From: JBBRHQ01 sp963738305
Lineage (GTDB): Bacteria; Actinomycetota; Thermoleophilia; Solirubrobacterales; 70-9
Assembly (NCBI GenBank): GCA_963738305.1
Contig: CAVTVU010000007.1
Coordinates: 124,001 to 188,000, forward strand
DNA: 64,000 nucleotides
Direction of reading: 5' to 3'
The first letter of the stretch is position 1. Each line of letters begins with the position of its first letter. Positions 18,364-26,977 of this stretch are shown here, piece after piece. Position numbers and translations under genes: made by a program. The notes below the pieces were generated by a model. It saw only the letters and a program-made list of their open reading frames with translations. It searched no databases and was not told the DNA's origin.

Positions 18364-19547
18364 CTGGCGGTCGAGGCCGCCGTGACCTCTGGCTCCGGGG
18401 GCCCGCTGGGTTCGGTCCGACCCTGGCGGAGGGCCAGCCCGACCTGCGGGTAGACGAGGGTGGAGATGATCGCCGCCCCGACCAGGGCGGCGGAGGTCGT
18501 CGACTCCATGTGGCCACCGTCAACGGCAATGGTCGTAATGGCGACAACCAACGGCAGCTCCGTGGCACAGAAGAATCCCAACGCCACCCTGTCCCGCAAC
18601 GGCATCGCTCCCCGATAGAGCACGAGCGCGGGGAATCCGCGCACAAGGATGAACAGGCCAAGGAAAAGCGGGAGCTTCAGCAGCGCCGAGCTACTGGACA
18701 GCAACGCATCGAGATCAAAGGTCAGTCCGCTCGTGACGAAGAAGAACGGGATCAGAAACCCAAAGCCGACCGCCGTGAGCTTCGACTCGAAAACCTCGAC
18801 TTCCTGCCCCTTCAACGCCACTCGCGTGATCAGGCCGGCGACGAATCCGCCCAGCAGGATGTCCAGGCCCAGGTCGCCGGCGATCGCTACAAGGCCGAAG
18901 ACGAGGACAACGGCGATCCGGACCGCGAGCTGACTACTCGATTCGAGGCTCCTCTCGAGCACCCGCCAGCCGGGGGTGGCAAGTCGCACGGAGGCGATTG
19001 CGATTGCGATTGCGAGCACGATGAAGGCAGCAAGGATCAGCGCCTCCTCGATCGGATGGGAGGTCGAGAGGACCAGCGTGATCAGCAGGATGGGGCCGAA
19101 CTCGCCCATCGCGCCGGCCCCGAGGAGGCTGGTGCCGAAAGGAGTCCGAAGCTCACCGGTGTCGCGAAGGATCGGTATCAAGGTGCCGATCGCTGTCGTG
19201 GCCATTGCCGAGCCGGTGTAGAGGAGGGAGATGACGATTCCAACGGCCTCGAGGGCCCCGCCGATCCCGTAAGCGAGCGCCACCGACAGCGCCCAGCCGA
19301 TCGCTCCGAGTCGAAGCGGAGTGCCTCTGATGCGCTCGAAATCGATCTCGTATCCGGCGAAGAAGAAAAGCATCCCGAGCCCGAGATTCGAGAAGAACTT
19401 GATGAAGCTGTCTCCGTCCGCGATATCGAGCACATCGGGACCGACCAAGATTCCGAGCAGAAGCTCCATGACGACGACCGGAGGCACGAACCTGCCAGGG
19501 AGGAGCGCGACGCTCAACGCCGCGATTGCCGCGACCGCGACGATCAC
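18360..19547 (-). CDS. CPA2-family cation/proton antiporter
   Basis: The 395-residue product has about eleven to twelve transmembrane helices and the monovalent cation:proton antiporter-2 hallmarks: a LLLGILVGPDVL segment in helix 2-3, EFGPILL with conserved acidic residue, and GFLIPFFFVTSGLTFD. It would exchange Na+ or K+ for H+ across the inner membrane. Only GTG (19547) fits as a standard start; the frame stays open upstream with LLFSLDTASFF, so the true start may be a few codons earlier. No cytoplasmic RCK/TrkA domain is attached. It follows the 155-residue gene on the same strand by 51 bases. Confidence 0.85.
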   Translation of the reverse strand: MIVAVAAIAALSVALLPGRFVPPVVVMELLLGILVGPDVLDIADGDSFIKFFSNLGLGMLFFFAGYEIDFERIRGTPLRLGAIGWALSVALAYGIGGALEAVGIVISLLYTGSAMATTAIGTLIPILRDTGELRTPFGTSLLGAGAMGEFGPILLITLVLSTSHPIEEALILAAFIVLAIAIAIASVRLATPGWRVLERSLESSSQLAVRIAVVLVFGLVAIAGDLGLDILLGGFVAGLITRVALKGQEVEVFESKLTAVGFGFLIPFFFVTSGLTFDLDALLSSSSALLKLPLFLGLFILVRGFPALVLYRGAMPLRDRVALGFFCATELPLVVAITTIAVDGGHMESTTSAALVGAAIISTLVYPQVGLALRQGRTEPSGPPEPEVTAASTAS

Positions 19548-19598
19548 GAAGAACGATGCAGTGTCGAGGGAAAACAGGAGCCGTACTCCGGCCGCGGC

Positions 19599-20066
19599 CT
19601 AGGCTGTGGTTTCGGGAATGCCCAGGGTGGCAGCGATCTCGTCGACCGCGGCGCGCTCGGTGTCGCTGACTCGCTCTCCGCTCAGGCCAAGGAAGCCCTC
19701 GCGGTGAGCCTCGGCGACCCGCTCGGCAAGGCCCACGATGAAGCGCTTGTACTCCTCGATCTCCCCCGGCTCCGCCTTCGTTTCGAGCACTCCAATCGCC
19801 TCGCGGAGGTTCTGGAGGTTGTGACCCTTTAGCTCCTCCACCGAGCCGGCGCGAGTGTGGTCGACCTCGGGCTTGGTCGAGACGACCTCGTCCAGCAGCT
19901 CGCTCTCTCCGTGGTGCTTGCGGGCCTCCGTGTAGGCCTTGGCCATCGAGAAGCTCTCGCGGACCGAGCCGCCGCTCTGGGCGGTGATCACGATCATCCC
20001 GGCGCTCGGGGGCGCCTCGAGAATCTGCCGCCACTCCTCCTCGGTGAAATCCGACTTCCCCGTCAT
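19599..20066 (-). CDS. Hypothetical soluble helical protein (155 aa)
   Basis: The product is acidic and mostly helical, with a MIVITAQSGGSVRESFSMAKAY segment after an N-terminal FTEEEWRQIL helix. A C-terminal region EEYKRFIVGLAERVAEAHREGF resembles stress-linked small actinobacterial proteins. I recognise no named domain. AAGGAGTGGG precedes the ATG at 20066, a strong ribosome site. It is divergent from hutH (65 bases apart) and upstream of the antiporter on the same strand, so it may be co-transcribed with it. Confidence 0.65.
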   Translation of the reverse strand: MTGKSDFTEEEWRQILEAPPSAGMIVITAQSGGSVRESFSMAKAYTEARKHHGESELLDEVVSTKPEVDHTRAGSVEELKGHNLQNLREAIGVLETKAEPGEIEEYKRFIVGLAERVAEAHREGFLGLSGERVSDTERAAVDEIAATLGIPETTA

Positions 20067-20119
20067 CCCACTCCTTCGCGTTTGGGTCCGGCCTGGCCGC
20101 TGCCTGCCGGCCTGGGCGA

Positions 20120-20125
20120 GATACT
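20120..20125 (+). promoter_or_regulatory. Candidate -10 box (GATACT) of hutH
   Basis: GATACT lies exactly 6 bases before the GTG at 20132 and there is no Shine-Dalgarno sequence. hutH is probably transcribed as a leaderless message from this 65-base divergent gap. Confidence 0.4.
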
Positions 20126-20131
20126 AAGCGC

Positions 20132-21682
20132 GTGACGGAGCCCGCGAGCGCCAGCGTGGAGATCGGCCCTTCCGGAGTCGGAGCTGACGAGGTGATCGCG
20201 GTCGCCCGCCGCGGCGCCGTCGCGAACCTCGGCGCTCGCGCCCGCGAGGAGATGGAGCGCAGCGCCGCCATCGTCGAGCGCCTGGCCGCCTCGGATGAGC
20301 CGGCCTACGGCATCTCCACCGGTTTCGGCTCGCTGGCGACCACCCGGATTCCGGCCTCCCAGCGGGCCGAGCTGCAGCGGGCGCTGGTCCGCTCCCACGC
20401 CGCCGGGATGGGACCGCCGGTCGAGGTCGAGGTGGTGCGGGCGATGATGCTGCTACGCGCGCGCACCCTGGCGATGGGCTTCTCCGGGGCGCGGCCGCTG
20501 CTTGCCGAGACGATCCTCGCCCTGCTCGAGGCGGGGCTCACCCCAATCGTCCCCGAGCACGGCTCGCTGGGCGCCAGCGGCGACCTCGCGCCGCTGGCGC
20601 ACTGCGCACTCGCCCTGATCGGCGAGGGAGCGGTGAGGGACCGTGGAGGCGCCATCCGGGGGGCACCGGAAGCCATGCGAGAAGTCGGAATAGAGCCCGT
20701 CGCTCTCATCGCCAAGGAGGGTTTGGCCCTGATCAACGGCACCGACGGGATCCTCGGGATGCTGGTCCTGGCGATCGACGACCTGCGGGCGCTGCTGCGG
20801 GCGGCTGAGATCGCCGCGGCGATGTCGGTCGAGGCATTGTTGGGCACCGATCGGGCCTTCGCCGCGGACCTGGTCGCTCTGCGCCCGCAGCCGGGGCAGG
20901 CCGACAGCGCAGCCAACCTGCGGGCCCTGCTGGAGGGCTCGGAGATCGTCGCCTCGCACCGGGAGGGCGATGCCAGGGTGCAGGACGCCTACTCGCTGCG
21001 CTGCGCGCCGCAGGTGAGCGGCGCTGCCCGCGACGCGCTCGCCTACGCCGAGGGGGTGGCGGAGGCCGAGCTTGGCGCGGCGATCGACAACCCGATGATC
21101 CTTCCCGACGGCAGGGTCGAGTCCTGCGGCAACTTCCACGGCGCGCCGCTGGCCCACGCATGCGACTTCCTGGCAATCGTCGCGGCGGACGTCGCCGCGA
21201 TCGCCGAGCGCCGCACCGATCGACTCCTGGACGCCGGCCGCTCGCACGGCCTGCCGCCGTTCCTGGCGGAGGATGCGGGGGTCAACTCGGGAATGATGAT
21301 TTCCCAGTACACGCAGGCCGCGGTGGTCGCGGACAGCCGGCGCCTGGCAACACCGGCCAGCGTCGACTCGTTGCCGACCAGCGCGATGCAGGAGGACCAC
21401 GTCTCGATGGGCTGGTCGGCTGCGCGGAAGTTGCGGACCTCGGTCGCCAACCTGGGCCGCGTCATCGCGGTCGAGGTCGCCTGCGCAGCCCGCGGGCTCG
21501 ACCTGCGGGCGCCGCTCGAGCCGGCGCCGGCGACGGCTGCGGCGCTGGCGGCGGTGCGCGCCCGCGTGCCCGGGCCGGGCCCCGATCGCTGGCTGGCCCC
21601 GGAGCTGGCGGACGTGGAGGAGCTCGTGGCCGGCGGAGGGCTGCTCGGGGCCGTGGAGGCAAGGATCGGAGAAATGCGATGA
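20132..21682 (+). CDS. hutH: Histidine ammonia-lyase
   Basis: The 516-residue enzyme deaminates histidine to trans-urocanate and ammonia, the first step of histidine catabolism, in the cytoplasm. The MIO cofactor triad Ala-Ser-Gly lies near residue 147 within GSLGASGDLAPLAH. The catalytic-loop tyrosine is in PAYGISTGFGSL, and NGTDGILG and EDHVSMGW are also conserved. Length matches the family. hutU follows 16 bases later, so the two are almost certainly one transcript. The C-terminal 60 residues are Ala/Glu-rich but in frame. The gene shows no frameshift. Confidence 0.97.
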   Translation: MTEPASASVEIGPSGVGADEVIAVARRGAVANLGARAREEMERSAAIVERLAASDEPAYGISTGFGSLATTRIPASQRAELQRALVRSHAAGMGPPVEVEVVRAMMLLRARTLAMGFSGARPLLAETILALLEAGLTPIVPEHGSLGASGDLAPLAHCALALIGEGAVRDRGGAIRGAPEAMREVGIEPVALIAKEGLALINGTDGILGMLVLAIDDLRALLRAAEIAAAMSVEALLGTDRAFAADLVALRPQPGQADSAANLRALLEGSEIVASHREGDARVQDAYSLRCAPQVSGAARDALAYAEGVAEAELGAAIDNPMILPDGRVESCGNFHGAPLAHACDFLAIVAADVAAIAERRTDRLLDAGRSHGLPPFLAEDAGVNSGMMISQYTQAAVVADSRRLATPASVDSLPTSAMQEDHVSMGWSAARKLRTSVANLGRVIAVEVACAARGLDLRAPLEPAPATAAALAAVRARVPGPGPDRWLAPELADVEELVAGGGLLGAVEARIGEMR

Positions 21683-21698
21683 GCGAGAGGATGCTGCC

Positions 21699-23360
21699 GT
21701 GACCTCAGGCCCGAGAGAGGTGAGAGCGCCGCGCGGATCGGATCTCTCCTGCCGTGGCTGGCCCCAGGAGGCGGCGCTGCGGATGCTGATGAACAACCTC
21801 GACCCGGAGGTCGCGGAGCGGCCCGACGACCTCGTGGTCTACGGCGGCACGGGTCGCGCCGCCCGCTCCTGGGAGGCCTTCGACGCGCTCGTCAGCACCC
21901 TGCGCGGGCTCGGCGACGACGAGACGATGCTGGTCCAGTCGGGGAAGCCGGTCGGGGTCTTCCGCACCCACGAATGGGCCCCCCGCGTGCTGATCGCCAA
22001 CTCGAACCTCGTCCCCGACTGGGCGAGCTGGGAGGAGTTCCGGCGTCTCGAGGAGATGGGGTTGACGATGTATGGGCAGATGACAGCGGGCTCCTGGATC
22101 TACATCGGCAGCCAGGGGATCGTTCAGGGCACCTACGAGTGCTTCGCCGAGATTGCCCGCCGCCGCTTCGGCGGCTCGCTGGAGGGCACGATCACGGTCA
22201 CGGCCGGTCTCGGCGGTATGGGGGGCGCCCAGCCGCTGGCGGTGACGATGAACGGCGGGGTCGCGCTCTGCGTGGAGGTCGACCAGCACCGGATCGACCG
22301 GCGGCTCGAGACCCGCTATCTCGACGAGGAGGCGGCCGACCTGGACGACGCCGTCGCCCGCTGCGAGGCAGCCAGGGCGGAGGGGCGCGCCCTCAGCGTG
22401 GGACTCTGCGCGAACGCCGCGGACGCGCTGCCGACCCTGCGGGAGATGGGCTTCGAGGCTTCGATCGTCACCGACCAGACCAGCGCCCACGACCCGCTGG
22501 TGGGCTACGTGCCGAACCTGATCAGCCTGGCGGAGGCCGAGGAGCTCCGGGTCGCAGACCCGGACACCTACGTGCGTCGATCGCGGGCGGCGATGGCCGC
22601 CCACTGCGCGGCCATGGTCGGCTTCCTCGACGACGGCGCCGAGGTATTCGACTACGGCAACAGCCTGCGGGCCGAGGCGGAGCTCGGCGGCTTCGAGCGG
22701 GCCTTCGCCTACCCGGGCTTCGTCTCCGCCTACATCCGCCCGCTCTTCTGCGAGGGCAAGGGGCCGTTCCGCTGGGTAGCGCTCTCCGGCGACCCCTCCG
22801 ACATCGCCGCCACCGACCGCGCCGTGCTGGAGGAGATCCCCGATGCCCCCGGGCTGGAGCGCTGGATCAGGCTCGCCGGCGAGCGGATCGCCTACCAGGG
22901 CCTGCCGGCGCGGATCTGCTGGGCCGGCTACGGCGAGCGGGCGCGCCTCGGGCTGCGCTTCAACGAGATGGTCGCCTCGGGGAAGCTGAAGGGGCCGATC
23001 GTGATCGGCCGCGACCACCTCGACTCCGGCTCGGTCGCCTCACCCTACCGTGAGACCGAGTCGATGGCCGACGGCTCCGACGCGATCGCCGACTGGCCGC
23101 TTCTGAACGCCCTTCTCAACACCTCCGCCGGAGCATCGTGGGTGAGCATCCACCACGGGGGCGGTGTCGGCATCGGGCGCTCGATCCACGCCGGCATGGT
23201 CTGCCTCGCCGATGGCAGCGATCTCGCCGCCCAAAAGCTCGAGCGGGTGCTCACCACCGATCCGGGCAGCGGCGTGATGCGCCACGCCGACGCGGGGTAC
23301 GAGCGGGCCGGAGAGGTGGCGAGGGAGCGGGGCGTTCGCGTTCCGATGGAGGAGGGTTAG
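21699..23360 (+). CDS. hutU: Urocanate hydratase
   Basis: The 553-residue product converts urocanate to 4-imidazolone-5-propionate using tightly bound NAD+. Family signatures are clear: YGGTGRAARSWEAF near residue 48, QSGKPVGVFRTHEWAPRV, YGQMTAGSWIYIGSQGIVQGTY in the middle, TVTAGLGGMGGAQPLAV for NAD binding, and DHLDSGSVASPYRETE. The start is GTG at 21699, between hutH and this gene's conserved SDLSCRGW opening. Length is normal. A 163-base non-coding gap with an inverted repeat separates it from the deformylase-like gene. Confidence 0.97.
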   Translation: MTSGPREVRAPRGSDLSCRGWPQEAALRMLMNNLDPEVAERPDDLVVYGGTGRAARSWEAFDALVSTLRGLGDDETMLVQSGKPVGVFRTHEWAPRVLIANSNLVPDWASWEEFRRLEEMGLTMYGQMTAGSWIYIGSQGIVQGTYECFAEIARRRFGGSLEGTITVTAGLGGMGGAQPLAVTMNGGVALCVEVDQHRIDRRLETRYLDEEAADLDDAVARCEAARAEGRALSVGLCANAADALPTLREMGFEASIVTDQTSAHDPLVGYVPNLISLAEAEELRVADPDTYVRRSRAAMAAHCAAMVGFLDDGAEVFDYGNSLRAEAELGGFERAFAYPGFVSAYIRPLFCEGKGPFRWVALSGDPSDIAATDRAVLEEIPDAPGLERWIRLAGERIAYQGLPARICWAGYGERARLGLRFNEMVASGKLKGPIVIGRDHLDSGSVASPYRETESMADGSDAIADWPLLNALLNTSAGASWVSIHHGGGVGIGRSIHAGMVCLADGSDLAAQKLERVLTTDPGSGVMRHADAGYERAGEVARERGVRVPMEEG

Positions 23361-23375
23361 TGCCGACGCCCGGTG

Positions 23376-23425
23376 GACGGGGCTGGGTAGGGGTGGCGCT
23401 GTGGGAAGGTCGACGGGGCTGGGTA
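23376..23425 (+). repeat. 14-bp direct repeat pair downstream of hutU
   Basis: GACGGGGCTGGGTA occurs twice, at 23376-23389 and 23412-23425, 36 bases apart, in the gap between hutU and the deformylase-like gene. No coding sequence explains it. It may be a regulator site or a local duplication. Confidence 0.6.
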
Positions 23426-23446
23426 AGAGCCGCGCCGGTGCTTCGT

Positions 23447-23484
23447 TGGACGGATCCGGTTGCTGTGGCGACCAAATCCGTCCA
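23447..23484. promoter_or_regulatory. 9-bp inverted repeat upstream of the deformylase-hutF-hutI unit
   Basis: TGGACGGAT (23447-23455) and ATCCGTCCA (23476-23484) form a perfect 9-bp inverted repeat with a 20-base spacer, 40 bases before the deformylase-like start. It could be an operator or an mRNA hairpin controlling the second half of the hut locus. There is no T-run, so an intrinsic terminator is unlikely. Confidence 0.45.
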
Positions 23485-23523
23485 GGGAATGATTCTGGAG
23501 CGATTTGGCGGGTCGGGGGGGCG

Positions 23524-24096
23524 ATGAGCGTTCGCGAGATCCGCGTGATCGGCGACCCGGTGCTCCGCGAGCGCGCCCGCGAGGTGCCGGAGTTCGAGAT
23601 CGATTCGGAGAGGGTCCAGTCGCTGATCGACGACCTGATCGAGACCATGCGCTCGGCCGGGGGCGCCGGGCTGGCCGCCAACCAGGTCGGGGAGACGGTC
23701 CGGGTGGCCGTCGCCGAGGTGGACGGCGCCAATCCCCGCTACCCCTACAAGCCGCCCATCCCGCTGACCGTCATGGTCAACCCCGAGGTCGTCCCGCTCG
23801 GAGAGGAGACCCTGCTGATCAACGAGGGCTGCCTGTCGGTGCCGGATCTGCGCGGCGACGTAGAGCGGCATCTCGCGGTCCGGGTGCGCTACCTGGACCG
23901 CGGGGGCGAGCGACGCGAGGAGGAGTTGCAGGGACTGACCGCCGGGACCTTCCAGCACGAGGTCGACCACCTCGACGGCGTGCTGATCGTCGACCGGGCC
24001 GATCCCCGCAGCCTGGCGACCTGGGAGCAGTTCGAGCGGCACGGCCGCGAGGACTTCCTGGAGCGGATCGCCCCCTACGCCCGGGAGCCCGGTTGA
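23524..24096 (+). CDS. def: Peptide deformylase family protein inside the hut locus
   Basis: The 190-residue product has all three peptide deformylase motifs: GAGLAANQVG (motif I, with Asn where most have Pro or Thr), EGCLSVP with the metal-binding Cys, and QHEVDHLDG with the two metal His and catalytic Glu. It should therefore be an active metallo-deformylase. Its stop overlaps the hutF start (TTGA), and hutF overlaps hutI, so it is translationally coupled to histidine genes. HutF yields N-formylglutamate, and no hutG-like gene is present in the window, so a role as N-formylglutamate deformylase is an attractive inference. Ordinary peptide deformylase is the alternative. Confidence 0.88.
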   Translation: MSVREIRVIGDPVLRERAREVPEFEIDSERVQSLIDDLIETMRSAGGAGLAANQVGETVRVAVAEVDGANPRYPYKPPIPLTVMVNPEVVPLGEETLLINEGCLSVPDLRGDVERHLAVRVRYLDRGGERREEELQGLTAGTFQHEVDHLDGVLIVDRADPRSLATWEQFERHGREDFLERIAPYAREPG

Positions 24097-25417
24097 CGCT
24101 CTACTGGTGCGAGCTGGCCTGGCGAGGCGCGGAGGAGGCGGAGCCCGGGATCCTGGTCGAGACCGAGGGCGAGCGGATCGTCTCCGTCGAACGAGCTGCC
24201 CCCCACCTGGCGCCACCCGGCTCGGAGGCCTCACCGTCCCGGGGCTGGCGAACGCCCACTCGCACGCCTTTCAGCGGGCGATCCGGGGGCGGACCCACGC
24301 CGCGCGCGGAGACTTCTGGAGCTGGCGCGAGCAGATGTATGCCGCTTCCGCTCGGCTCGACCCCGACTCCTACCTGCGGCTGGCGCGGGCGACGTTCGCC
24401 GAGATGGCGCTCGCCGGCATCACCTCAGTGGGGGAGTTCCACTACCTCCATCACGGGCAGGATGGGCGCCGCTACGCAGACCCCAACGCGATGGGCAATG
24501 CCGTGATCGAGGCCGCCGCCCAGGCGGGCGTGCGGATGACGCTGATCGACGCCTGCTACCTCCACGGTGGCATCGGGCGCGAGCCCGACGAGGCGCAGCG
24601 GCGCTTCTGCGATGGCAGTGCCGCGGCCTGGGCCGAGCGGGTCGAGCAATTGCGCCCCGAGCCGGGCGCAAGGATCGGCGCCGCGATCCACAGCGTCCGC
24701 GCCGTGGACCCGGCGGCGGCGGCCGATGTCGCCGCCTGGGCGCGCGAGCGCGCCGCCCCCCTCCACGCCCACCTCTCCGAGCAGCCGGCCGAGAACGAGG
24801 AGTGCCTCAGCTCGCACGGCATGACCCCGGCTGAGCTGCTGATGGAGGCCGGGGCGGTGGACCGGCGGTTCACCGCGATCCACGCGACCCATCTCGCAGA
24901 GGACGATTTCGGCATCCTCGGCGAGGCCGGGGCCAGCATCTGCCTCTGCCCGACCACCGAGCGCGATCTGGCCGACGGGGTCGGCCCGGCCAGCCGGCTC
25001 GCGGACGCCGGCTCGGCCCTCTGCCTTGGGTCCGACTCCAACTCCGTCATCGACCTCCTCGAGGAGGCGCGGGCGGTGGAGATGGACGAGCGCCTGATCA
25101 GCGGCGCCCGAGGCCATCATCGGGCAGCCGATCTCTGGCGGGCGGCGAGCTCGGATGGGCACGCGGCGATCGGCTGGCCGGAGGCGGGCCGCATCGAGCC
25201 GGGGGCGATCGCCGACCTGGTCACGATCGGGCTCGACTCTCCCCGCCTCGCCGGGACCGCTCCCCAACATGTCCTCGCCTCGGTCCTCTTTGCCGGCGGA
25301 GCAGCCGACGTGCGCGGCGTCATCTGCGGCGGACGTGAGCTGGTCAGCGAAGGCAGGCACCTCTCGATCAACGTCCCCGCCGAGCTGGAGAGCTCGATCG
25401 GAGCGCTGGCCGGATGA
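24093..25417 (+). CDS. hutF: Formimidoylglutamate deiminase (one frameshift near 24,200)
   Basis: The enzyme hydrolyses N-formimino-glutamate to N-formyl-glutamate plus ammonia. The start is a TTG overlapping the deformylase stop (TTGA), giving LTLYWCELAWRGAEEAEPG. The frame slips near a C6 run at about 24,200; adding one C restores the reading into LGGLTVPGLANAHSHAFQ. The rest is intact: metal-binding HSH in NAHSHAF, DFWSWREQMY, HAHLSEQPAENEEC, and CLGSDSNS with the metal Asp. About 440 residues in total, normal for HutF. It ends overlapping hutI by ATGA. Presence of HutF instead of a formiminoglutamase defines the two-step formyl route. Confidence 0.88.
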
Positions 25418-26592
25418 GCGCGACCGTCCTCGACAACATCGGCCGCCTCGTCACCAACGAGCCGGAGCTGGGGGAGGGCCCCCTGGGCCTGCGGGCCGAC
25501 GCGGCGCTCGTCATCGAGGACGGGAGGGTGAGTGCGATCGAGGACGCCGGAGCCACGGCCGACGAGCGCATCGACGCCGCCGGGCGGGCCGTGATCCCGG
25601 GCTTCGTCGACAGCCACACCCACCTCGTCTTCGCGGGCGATCGCTCCGAGGAGTTCGCGGCCCGGATGGCGGGCCGGCCCTATGAAGCAGGGGGGATCAG
25701 GGTGAGCACCGAGGCGACCAGGGGGGCGAGCACGGAGGAGCTCGAGGCGCTGACCGCGGCGCGGCGCCGTGAAGGGCTTCGCGCCGGGATCACCCACGCG
25801 GAGATCAAGTCCGGGTACGGGCTCGACGTAGCCACCGAGCGACGCTGCTGCGAGGTCGCCGCCCGCTTCACCGATGACGTCACCTTCCTCGGCGCCCATG
25901 TCGTTCCGGCGGAGTTCGGGGGACGGGCCGATCGCTACGTCGAGTTGGTCTGCGGCGAGATGCTCGACGCCTGCGCGCCCCTGGCGCGCTGGATCGACGT
26001 GTTCTGCGAGCGTGACGCCTTCGACGCAGAGCAGTCCCGCACGGTGCTGGAGGCGGGGCGCCGGGCCGGGCTGGGGTTGCGCGTCCACGGCAACCAGCTT
26101 GGCGAGGGGCCCGGGGTGAGGCTGGCGGTCGAGCTGGGGGCGGCCTCGGTCGATCACTGCACCTATCTCTCGGACGCCGACGTCGAGGCCCTGGCCGGCT
26201 CGGAGACGGTTGCCACCTTCCTGCCGGCGACCGACTTCTCCACCCGCCAGCCGTATCCCGACGCGCGCCGGGTGATCGAAGCCGGGGCCACGGTGGCGAT
26301 CGCCACCAACACCAACCCCGGCTCGAGCAACACGACCTCGATGAGCTTCTGCATCGCACTGGCCGTCCGCGACATGGGGATGAGCGCCGACGAGGCGCTG
26401 ATCGCCGCGACCCTGGGCGGTGCCAGGGCCCTGCGGCGCAACGACGTCGGGCGCCTCGCTCCGGGCACCCGGGCCGACGCCGTCGTCCTCGACGCCGCCT
26501 CGCACTCCGACCTCGTCTACCGGCCGGGGGTGCCGCTGATCGCGATGACGATCCGCGGCGGCGAGGTCGTCTGGGGCGAGCCACCCGGCTGA
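25414..26592 (+). CDS. hutI: Imidazolonepropionase
   Basis: The 392-residue amidohydrolase opens the imidazolone ring to give N-formimino-L-glutamate. Metal-binding DSHTHLVFAGDR is near residue 66, followed by YEAGGIRVSTEATR, the KSGYGLD segment, RVHGNQLGEG with its metal His, and ATNTNPGSSNT with the catalytic Asp replaced by the family's usual Asn-Thr-Asn-Pro context. Start ATG overlaps the hutF stop. It is the last gene of the hut locus; a GC-rich hairpin follows 4 bases after the stop. No frameshift. Confidence 0.95.
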   Translation: MSATVLDNIGRLVTNEPELGEGPLGLRADAALVIEDGRVSAIEDAGATADERIDAAGRAVIPGFVDSHTHLVFAGDRSEEFAARMAGRPYEAGGIRVSTEATRGASTEELEALTAARRREGLRAGITHAEIKSGYGLDVATERRCCEVAARFTDDVTFLGAHVVPAEFGGRADRYVELVCGEMLDACAPLARWIDVFCERDAFDAEQSRTVLEAGRRAGLGLRVHGNQLGEGPGVRLAVELGAASVDHCTYLSDADVEALAGSETVATFLPATDFSTRQPYPDARRVIEAGATVAIATNTNPGSSNTTSMSFCIALAVRDMGMSADEALIAATLGGARALRRNDVGRLAPGTRADAVVLDAASHSDLVYRPGVPLIAMTIRGGEVVWGEPPG

Positions 26593-26595
26593 GGG

Positions 26596-26618
26596 GCGGG
26601 CCGTTGAGCCCAGCCCGC
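26596..26618 (+). terminator. GC-rich hairpin after hutI
   Basis: GCGGGC (26596-26601) pairs with GCCCGC (26613-26618) just after the hutI stop. There is no T-run, as is common in high-GC actinobacteria, so this is a plausible but unproven terminator. Confidence 0.4.
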
Positions 26619-26627
26619 GGCGGGGGG

Positions 26628-26822
26628 TCAGCGGGCTTGGCCGAGCAGCATCCGCTGCTCGGCGGCCCCGATCAGTCGCCTGGCGCGGTCGACCGAGTCG
26701 ATAGCACCGAGGGGACCTCCGCCATCACCCACAGCTCGAACCCGCCGGCATCGTCATGCGAGAGCTCGGCGAAGCTGCGGGACGAAGTCGGTGGCGGACC
26801 GCTGGGCGACGGGGTTTTGCAC
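26628..26822 (-). other. Possible small broken ORF with an internal 9-bp hairpin (386-base gap 26593-26977)
   Basis: The gap between hutI and the wax-ester synthase gene holds no intact gene. On the minus strand a GTG at 26822 opens VQNPVAQRSATDFVPQ. The frame then needs two compensating slips to read DDAGGFELWVMAEVPSVL and finally DSVDRARRLIGAAEQRMLLGQAR with a stop at 26628-26630. The net frame is preserved, so a 64-residue gene with two errors is possible. The same DNA forms a perfect stem, CCGAGCAGC/GCTGCTCGG with an ATCC loop (26641-26662), which could equally be a terminator hairpin. The rest of the gap holds a TGTAAT box at 26960 ahead of the next gene. Confidence 0.25.
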
Positions 26823-26977
26823 GGTGCTCTCCTCTCGACGGGGTGGACGGGACCGGCTGGCGTTATCCAGACCAGCAGATGAGGCGCCTCACCACACCAT
26901 GGGGGAAAACCACATCGGCTCGGCGGCGCGCTACGGATACGCGACTGTGCTGCGGGCGCTGTAATGGGGATCCCCCG

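Noticed and set aside
26641..26662. 9-bp hairpin as an attenuator or small RNA
   Set aside because: No promoter or T-run accompanies it. It may be a terminator or a chance feature of a broken small ORF, so it is only noted in the region entry.
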